A DNA stretch of 64,000 nucleotides, from assembly GCA_036273855.1 (NCBI GenBank), contig DASUGU010000004.1, positions 1 through 64,000 of the forward strand. Direction: 5' to 3'. Below the pieces are notes generated by a model. It was not told the origin of the DNA. It ran no database searches and saw nothing but the letters and a program-made list of their open reading frames with translations. This stretch comes from DATEPR01 sp036273855. Its GTDB lineage: Bacteria > Actinomycetota > Actinomycetes > Mycobacteriales > Pseudonocardiaceae. A program made the translations under genes and the position numbers. Shown here one piece after another: positions 59,047 through 64,000 of the stretch; position 1 is the first letter of the stretch; every line of letters starts with the position of its first letter.

Positions 59047-60550
59047 CGTCGTCATCGTGGGCGCCGGGCCGGTGGGTTTGGTGCTGGCCGGTGAGTTGAG
59101 CCTGCACGGGGTGCGGCCGCTGGTGTTGGAGCGGCTCACCGAACGCAGTGCGGTGCCCAAGGCGAACGGCCTGGTGGGGCACGTGGTGCGGTGGTTGGAC
59201 CACCGGGGCCTGTACGGCCGGTTGACCGGTGATCCGGCGCCGCCCCGCCCGACGCCCAGGTACATGTTCGGCGGGATGCCGCTGGTGATCGGCGAGTGGG
59301 ACGCGAACCCGCTGCACACGGTGTTGTTGCCGCAGTGGGAGTTGGAGCGCGGCCTGGCCGAGTGGGTGGCGCAGCGGGGTGTGGTGGTGCGCCGGGGGAT
59401 CGACGTGACGGGGGTGGCGCAGGACGACGACGGGGTGACGGTGGAGTTCACCGGGCCCGACGGTGCCGGGCGGGTGCGGGCCGGGTTCGTGGTGGGTTGC
59501 GACGGCGCGCACAGCGAGGTCCGCAAGCAGGCCGGGATCGAGTTCGTCGGGATGTCCAGTGACCGGGTGGTGTCCCACACGGCGCACGTGGTGTTGCCGC
59601 CGGGCACGGTCGGTCCGGATGGGACGTTGACGGTGCCGGGGCACGGGGTGTTGGCGCCGTTCACCTATCACCGCACCGATCGGGGCGTGTTCGTGTTCGC
59701 CTCCACCCAGCCGGGGGTGCATCTGGTGACGGCCAACGAGTGGGACCAGCCGGCCGGCGACGAACCGGTGACGGTGGCCGCGGTGCGGGCCGCGGTGGCC
59801 AGAGTGTTGGGCTCGGACGTGCCGATGGATCCGCCGACCGGGCCGGGGCGGTTCGTGTTGCGCCGCACCGACGATCGGAACACGCGGCAGGCCGACCGGT
59901 ACCGGGTGGGCCGGCTGCTGGTGGCCGGGGACGCGGCGCACGTGCATTCGGCCGCGGGTGGGCCGGGGTTGAACCTGGGGTTGCTGGACGCGGCGAACCT
60001 GGGGTGGAAGCTGGCCGCGACGGTGCACGGGTGGGCGCCGCCCGCGTTGTTGGACACCTATCACGACGAGCGGCATCCGGTGGGGGAGCGGGTGGTGACG
60101 CACTCGTTGGCCCAGGCCGCGTTGTTGGCGCCGGGCCGGGAGGTGACGGCGCTGCGGGAGTTGTTCGCCGAACTGTTGACGGTGCCGGAGAACACGCACC
60201 GCCTGGCCGGACTGCTCGCCGGCTCGGACGTGCGGCACGGCACCGGTTCGCATCCGCAGACCGGGCGGTGGGTGGTCGACTTCCCGCTGACCGTCGAGGG
60301 CCGGTCGACCCGGCTGGCCGAGTTGGCCCGTACCGGCCGGCCGTTGCTGCTGGACTTCACCTCATCCCTGGCGGACCTGGCCGCCGGTTGGGCGGACCGG
60401 GTGGATCACGTGGTGGCGTCGGCGGATCGGCCATCGGCCGAAGCTGTGCTGGTACGACCGGACGGATACGCTGCGTGGGCCGGATCCCCTAGGGAGATCG
60501 ACTCGTTGGGGGCTGCGTTGCGGACCTGGTTCGGCACACCTACCGGGTGA
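59033..60550 (+). CDS. FAD-dependent aromatic monooxygenase
   Basis: 505 residues. The FAD dinucleotide motif VDVVIVGAGPVGLVLAGEL stands at the start. The NADPH/FAD DG motif is GCDGAHSEVRKQAG, and the second FAD motif is VAGDAAHVHSAAGGPGLNLG. A C-terminal thioredoxin-like domain (LLLDFTSS, VLVRPDGYAAWAG) is typical of the PheA/TetX/Rox-like hydroxylases. It hydroxylates an aromatic compound, possibly an antibiotic; the TetR gene upstream fits inducible detoxification. Confidence 0.9.
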   Translation: MDNVDVVIVGAGPVGLVLAGELSLHGVRPLVLERLTERSAVPKANGLVGHVVRWLDHRGLYGRLTGDPAPPRPTPRYMFGGMPLVIGEWDANPLHTVLLPQWELERGLAEWVAQRGVVVRRGIDVTGVAQDDDGVTVEFTGPDGAGRVRAGFVVGCDGAHSEVRKQAGIEFVGMSSDRVVSHTAHVVLPPGTVGPDGTLTVPGHGVLAPFTYHRTDRGVFVFASTQPGVHLVTANEWDQPAGDEPVTVAAVRAAVARVLGSDVPMDPPTGPGRFVLRRTDDRNTRQADRYRVGRLLVAGDAAHVHSAAGGPGLNLGLLDAANLGWKLAATVHGWAPPALLDTYHDERHPVGERVVTHSLAQAALLAPGREVTALRELFAELLTVPENTHRLAGLLAGSDVRHGTGSHPQTGRWVVDFPLTVEGRSTRLAELARTGRPLLLDFTSSLADLAAGWADRVDHVVASADRPSAEAVLVRPDGYAAWAGSPREIDSLGAALRTWFGTPTG

Positions 60551-60597
60551 GGGTGCAGGCTGTAGGAGAACCGGCAAGTCCGACAAAGGGGAGTGTC

Positions 60598-61245
60598 ATG
60601 GACATCGTCAACCCGGCCCTCAACGACTACCTGCTCGCCCACTGCACGCCGGCCGACGACGTGCTGGCGGAGCTGGCCGCCGAGACGCGGCAGGTCGCGG
60701 CCGAGCACGTCGGCATGCAGATCACCCAGGACGAGGGCGAGTTCCTCACCATGCTGGTGCGGCTGGTCGACGCGCGCGAAGCGGTCGAGGTGGGCGTGTT
60801 CACCGGGTACTCGTCGATCTGCATCGCCCGCGGCCTACCGAAGGACGGGCACCTGCTGGCCTGCGACGTGAGTGAGCAGTGGACGTCGGTGGCGCGCCGC
60901 TACTGGGCGCGGGCCGACGTGGCCGACCGGGTGGAGCTGCGCATCGGCCCGGCGGTGGACACGCTGGCCGCGTTGCCCGCCGAACCGGTGATCGACTTCT
61001 CGTTCATCGACGCGGACAAGGTGAACTATCCGCGCTACTACGCCGAACTGGTCGCCCGCACCCGGCCGGGTGGGCTGCTGGTGCTGGACAACGTGCTGCG
61101 CACCGGTCGGGTGGTCGACCCGGCCTGCCAGGAGGACGCGGACGTGGCGATGCGGCAGGTGAACGACGCGATCGTCGCCGACGACCGGGTCGAGTCGGTG
61201 ATGCTGCCGGTGCGCGACGGCGTCACCCTGGTGCGGCGCAAGTAA
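60598..61245 (+). CDS. CCoAOMT-like O-methyltransferase
   Basis: 215 residues from ATG 60598 with AAAGGGGAG in front; earlier starts have no such site. It has EVGVFTGYSSICIARGL (SAM motif I, about residues 62-78), FIDADKVNYPRYYAEL with the metal-binding Asp, and LVLDNVLRTGRV. The family methylates catechol-type hydroxyls using a divalent metal. Being directly behind the aromatic hydroxylase, it may methylate its product. That link is inference. Confidence 0.88.
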   Translation: MDIVNPALNDYLLAHCTPADDVLAELAAETRQVAAEHVGMQITQDEGEFLTMLVRLVDAREAVEVGVFTGYSSICIARGLPKDGHLLACDVSEQWTSVARRYWARADVADRVELRIGPAVDTLAALPAEPVIDFSFIDADKVNYPRYYAELVARTRPGGLLVLDNVLRTGRVVDPACQEDADVAMRQVNDAIVADDRVESVMLPVRDGVTLVRRK

Positions 61246-61287
61246 TTGCGTCGACGGCCGGTGCCGGAGCCTGGCACAGTGCGGGCC

Positions 61288-62232
61288 ATGGGCGATGTGA
61301 TCGACTTCAGCCCGGCCGAGGTTCGGTTGATGCAGGGGCTGGCCGGGCAGGTGTGGGCGCTGCGGCCGGAGCTCATCAACAACGAGTGCACGGTCGGCGA
61401 GCTGGCGTGGGTGTACGGCAAGGATCACGCGACCCAGGGCGACACGTGGCGTCGGCGGTTGTGGTATGAGGGCGCCGACGTGGCGGGGTGGGGTTGGCTG
61501 TACCTGCCCTACCGGGTGCTGCGCAGTGACGGGAACTACCACGAGATCAGCCACGCCTACCTGGCCTGGCAGGTCCACCCGGACCGGCCGCGACTGCTGG
61601 ACGACATCCTGGACTGGGGTGACGCCGAGGCCGCCGGCACCGAACTGCGGTCGGTGGCCCGGGCCGCGGACGGCGACGCCCTGGCCCGGTTGGCCGCGCA
61701 CGGCTACTCGGTGGACGAGCAGACCGCGTCCGGCGAGGGCTACTGGGCGCAGCTGAACCGCCGCGACCTGGCCGACGTGCCCGAACCCGTGCTGCCCGAG
61801 GGGTTCCGGTTCCGCACGGCCGGCGAGGTCGGCCCGCAGGGTGCGGTGCGTGCGCACCACGACGCCTGGTATCCCTCCAGTTTCACCGACCTCGGCTACG
61901 CCAACGTCCGTCCGATGTGGCCCTACCGGGACGATCTGCACGTCCTGGTCGAGGCGCCGGACGGGACGTTGGCGGCGACGGCGATGATGTGGCTGGACGA
62001 GGCGAACCGGACGGCCGAGTTCGAACCGGTCGGCACCCATCCCGACTTCCGGCAGCAACATCTGGGCAGTGCGTTGCTGTATCACGGGATGCACGTGGCG
62101 CGGGCGGCCGGGGCCGACACGATGATCGTGAGCTGCCTGGGCGCGCCCGCCTATCCGGCGGCGAAGGCCCTGTACTACGGGGTCGGGTTCCGCGAGTTCA
62201 CCCGGGACGTGCCGCAGGTCAAGCGCCCGTAG
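61288..62232 (+). CDS. GNAT-family N-acetyltransferase
   Basis: 314 residues from ATG 61288. Two GNAT-like halves: the first is degenerate (about residues 20-140), the second has the acetyl-CoA motif VGTHPDFRQQHLGSALLYHG (about 245-265) and YYGVGFREFTRD. No substrate clue. The last 14 bases overlap the end of the convergent XRE gene. Confidence 0.85.
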   Translation: MGDVIDFSPAEVRLMQGLAGQVWALRPELINNECTVGELAWVYGKDHATQGDTWRRRLWYEGADVAGWGWLYLPYRVLRSDGNYHEISHAYLAWQVHPDRPRLLDDILDWGDAEAAGTELRSVARAADGDALARLAAHGYSVDEQTASGEGYWAQLNRRDLADVPEPVLPEGFRFRTAGEVGPQGAVRAHHDAWYPSSFTDLGYANVRPMWPYRDDLHVLVEAPDGTLAATAMMWLDEANRTAEFEPVGTHPDFRQQHLGSALLYHGMHVARAAGADTMIVSCLGAPAYPAAKALYYGVGFREFTRDVPQVKRP

Positions 62233-62491
62233 CCGCGGCCGGGCGCAGCGTGTCGCGCCAGTCGGCGGCGAGGTCCTGGATGGGCAGGTCGAGCACGTCG
62301 CACAGGCACGCTATGGTGCCGAACGCCGGACTGGGCAGCCGTCCGGTTTCGATCTTGCGCAGGGTTTCCGGGGAGATCCCGGCGGCGTGAGCGATGTGGG
62401 TGAGGTCGCGGCCGGCTCGGGCGTCCCGGAGCAACTGGCCGAGCCGGCGGCCGGCGGCGAGTTGTTCGGGGGTGAGCGGGTTGCGAACCAC
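62219..62491 (-). CDS. Small XRE-family regulator
   Basis: 90 residues from GTG 62491. The helix-turn-helix is LRDARAGRDLTHIAHAAGIS followed by PETLRKIETGRLPSPAF, then CLCDVLDLPIQDLAADW. It is divergent from the methionine aminopeptidase gene; the spacer holds two copies of GGTAT-N4-ATACC. It very likely binds them and controls itself and the aminopeptidase. Confidence 0.85.
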   Translation of the reverse strand: MVRNPLTPEQLAAGRRLGQLLRDARAGRDLTHIAHAAGISPETLRKIETGRLPSPAFGTIACLCDVLDLPIQDLAADWRDTLRPAAATGA

Positions 62492-62507
62492 TCCGTCAGG
62501 GTACGGC

Positions 62508-62551
62508 TGGTATTTCAATACCACCACCGCTAAGCTCGGTATTATTATACC
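62508..62551. promoter_or_regulatory. Two palindromic operators GGTAT-N4-ATACC
   Basis: GGTATTTCAATACC (62509-62522, extended to TGGTATT-N2-AATACCA at 62508-62523) and GGTATTATTATACC (62538-62551) are 29 bases apart. They share the same half-sites and lie in an AT-rich patch between the divergent XRE and aminopeptidase genes. The identical half-sites and the position next to an XRE gene make an operator pair very likely. Confidence 0.7.
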
Positions 62552-62572
62552 CGGCTGTTCGTGAGGTGTCCG

Positions 62573-63337
62573 TTGATCGAGTTGAAGTCGCCCGCCGAGA
62601 TCCAGCGGATGCGTGTCACCGGCCGGTTCGTCGCCTCCGTGCTGGCCGACCTGTGCGAACGCGCCGCCGTGGGCGTCAACCTGCTCGAACTGGAACAGCA
62701 CGTGCGCGACCGGATCGCCCAACGCGGCGCCGAGTCCTGCTACTGGGACTACGCCCCCTCGTTCGGCAACGGGCCGTTCCGCAACACGATCTGCCTGTCG
62801 GTCAACGACGCCGTCCTGCACGGGCTGCCGCACGACTACTCCCTGCGCGACGGGGACGTGCTCAGCATGGACCTCGCCGTGTCGGTGGAGGGCTGGGTCG
62901 CCGACGCCACCCGCACCGTCATCGTCGGCACCGCCTCGGGCGCGGACGCCCGGCTGGTCCGGGCCACCGAGGAGGCGTTGGACGCCGGTATCGCGGCCGC
63001 CACACCGGGCAACCGGCTCGGTGACGTGTCGGCCGCGATCGGCGCGGTCGCCGCCGCGTACGGGTATCCGGTGAACACCGAGTTCGGTGGGCACGGTCTC
63101 GGGCGCACGATGCACGAGGAGCCGCACGTGCCGAACAAGGGGCGGCCGGGTCGGGGACTGTTGTTGCGGCCCGGGCTGACGTTGGCGTTGGAGCCGTGGT
63201 TCGCCGCCACCACCGACAAGATCACGTTCGACCGGGACGGGTGGACGATCCGTTCCGCCGACGGCTCCCGTACCGCGCACTCCGAGCACACCGTCGCCAT
63301 CACCGACGACGGGCCCCTGGTGCTCACTCGGCCCTGA
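62573..63337 (+). CDS. map: Type I methionine aminopeptidase
   Basis: About 254 residues from TTG 62573 (IELKSPAEIQRMR), with GAGGTG in front; GTG 62561 is an alternative. All metal ligands can be placed: His in LHGLPHDY region, Asp in LSMDLAVSVEGW, Asp in VADATRT, His in FGGHGLGRTMHEEPHV, Glu in LALEPWF and Glu in HSEHTVAI. It removes initiator methionine from new proteins. As a regulated extra copy next to an XRE gene it is probably not the main housekeeping enzyme. Confidence 0.92.
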   Translation: MIELKSPAEIQRMRVTGRFVASVLADLCERAAVGVNLLELEQHVRDRIAQRGAESCYWDYAPSFGNGPFRNTICLSVNDAVLHGLPHDYSLRDGDVLSMDLAVSVEGWVADATRTVIVGTASGADARLVRATEEALDAGIAAATPGNRLGDVSAAIGAVAAAYGYPVNTEFGGHGLGRTMHEEPHVPNKGRPGRGLLLRPGLTLALEPWFAATTDKITFDRDGWTIRSADGSRTAHSEHTVAITDDGPLVLTRP

Positions 63338-63397
63338 GATTCGTCGCAACCCCGCCCCGCCTGGCTGGTCGCCGGCGGAGCGGTCTCCTCTTCTCTG

Positions 63398-63426
63398 ACC
63401 GCCGATAATGTTCACTTATCGGCGGT
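63398..63426. terminator. Perfect 11-bp hairpin after the aminopeptidase gene
   Basis: ACCGCCGATAA (63398-63408) and TTATCGGCGGT (63416-63426) are exact complements around a 7-base loop, 60 bases after the stop codon. It lacks a U-run. It may be a terminator, or an operator for the gene starting at 63498, which lies 70 bases on. Confidence 0.5.
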
Positions 63427-63497
63427 GATGATCGTGGGTGATTCGCCGGTTCTAATTCGTTTCGTTGGCGTGATTAACGTTATGCTACGATAATTCG

Positions 63498-64000
63498 GTG
63501 TCGATCGACGAAACTGGGAACGCTTCGGGAAGTTCCGCTGCGGTTGTTGCGCTGACCTGCGGATATCCCGGGTGTGAGCGGCCCGTGCTGCGGACCGGAG
63601 GGCCAGGACGGCCGTCCGAATACTGTGATCTGCCCGAGCACACGCGGTGGCGGGCATGGCGGGAACGCCAACGTATTCGTGAGGCCGAGGCGCAGCAACC
63701 AACCGTCACCGTGACGAAACAGGCGCAGGGGACACCAGCGACCGCCGCGCACGGTCGGGCCGAGGAGTTGACCACTCGGATCCGGCTGCTCGTCACCGAG
63801 CTGACCAATTCGTTGAGTGGGGTGGTCCGCGAGCTGGACACCATGACCGACCCGGCCACCGTCGCCGCAGAACTCGAGGCCGTGCGCACCGACGCCGCCC
63901 GGCGGATCGCGGCTGCTCAGGCCGAGCTTGCCAAGGCGGAACAGCGTCGCCGCGCTGCCGAGCGGGCCCGGGAGCAGGCTGACGCCGCCGCTCAGGATGC
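63498..64000 (+). CDS. Coiled-coil DNA-binding-like protein (partial)
   Basis: The start of a gene cut by the window edge, from GTG 63498. The first 60 residues have a metal-site-like pattern (TCGYPGCERPV, GRPSEYCDLPEHTRWRAWRE). A long Ala/Glu/Arg-rich coiled coil follows (VAAELEAVRTDAARRIAAA, QAELAKAEQRRRAAERA) and is open at 64000. The plan recalls KfrA-like plasmid proteins and similar proteins of actinobacterial mobile elements. Function not known. Confidence 0.7.
   Translation, partial: MSIDETGNASGSSAAVVALTCGYPGCERPVLRTGGPGRPSEYCDLPEHTRWRAWRERQRIREAEAQQPTVTVTKQAQGTPATAAHGRAEELTTRIRLLVTELTNSLSGVVRELDTMTDPATVAAELEAVRTDAARRIAAAQAELAKAEQRRRAAERAREQADAAAQD

Noticed and set aside
1..64000. 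CRISPR arrays
   Set aside because: No regularly spaced direct repeats of 25-40 bases and no cas-like genes were seen.

Overview
The window is high-GC DNA from an actinomycete, most likely a member of the Pseudonocardiales. The signs are G/C-ending codons, frequent GTG starts, XRE/DUF5753 and DUF397 regulators, F420-type (LLM) oxidoreductases, and an EspR-like regulator type known from actinobacteria. There are two halves. Positions 1 to about 48.3 kb are accessory DNA. From tRNA-Leu(GAG) rightwards the DNA looks mostly like core chromosome, with a gene set (M20 hydrolase, LppL-like lipoprotein, DUF5703, phosphomutase) that recalls a conserved actinobacterial neighbourhood.

Layout of the accessory half: (1) 0.2-2.1 kb, two tandem EspR-like regulators and a small secreted protein, sharing an upstream sequence motif that forms a perfect 19-bp inverted repeat around a promoter. 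(2) 2.1-7.5 kb, a methyltransferase, a large XRE/NB-ARC/TPR regulator, a cytochrome P450 and an ImmA/IrrE-like peptidase. (3) 7.6-13.2 kb, a compact class I lanthipeptide cluster of the FxLD type: a PCMT-like methyltransferase, a 60-residue precursor, LanB and LanC. The precursor has an FDLD leader motif and a five-Cys core containing Asn-Asp-Gly. No transporter or leader peptidase is nearby. (4) 13.5-17.1 kb, a HAD hydrolase and regulators. (5) 17.2-20.6 kb, an operon of very small overlapping genes ending in two XRE regulators. (6) 22.1-38.0 kb, a four-gene, 16-kb operon: SNF2 helicase, giant Eco57I-like adenine methylase, 2,082-residue DEAD/DUF1998 helicase, and a UvrD-like helicase with a RelE/ParE-like N-terminus. 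It has DISARM class 1-like and Druantia-like parts in one unit and is the strongest candidate for a new anti-phage system. (7) 38.0-40.5 kb, transposon debris and an IS3-family element with a -1 frameshift signal. (8) 40.9-46.4 kb, a bacterial ubiquitin-like conjugation operon (ubiquitin-like protein, E2, JAB-E1) joined to an SMC/Rad50-like ATPase, an unknown protein and a sigma-like factor. (9) 46.7-48.4 kb, a tyrosine integrase, an AbrB-type protein and tRNA-Leu, which look like the integration end of a genomic island.

The right half carries metabolic and housekeeping-type genes: M20 hydrolase, MBL-fold hydrolase, DUF5703, propeller lipoprotein, aldo/keto reductase, LLM oxidoreductase and phosphomutase. 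A second tyrosine recombinase abuts the phosphomutase, followed by a decayed exported-protein gene and two DJ-1/PfpI proteins. Then come a TetR/FAD-monooxygenase/O-methyltransferase/GNAT run with paired operators, a divergent XRE/methionine aminopeptidase pair with two matching palindromes, and the start of a coiled-coil protein cut by the window edge. From 53.6 to 58.3 kb the plus strand is strongly G-rich over C whichever strand carries the genes.

All assignments come from reading motifs, spacing and composition by eye. No database search was run.
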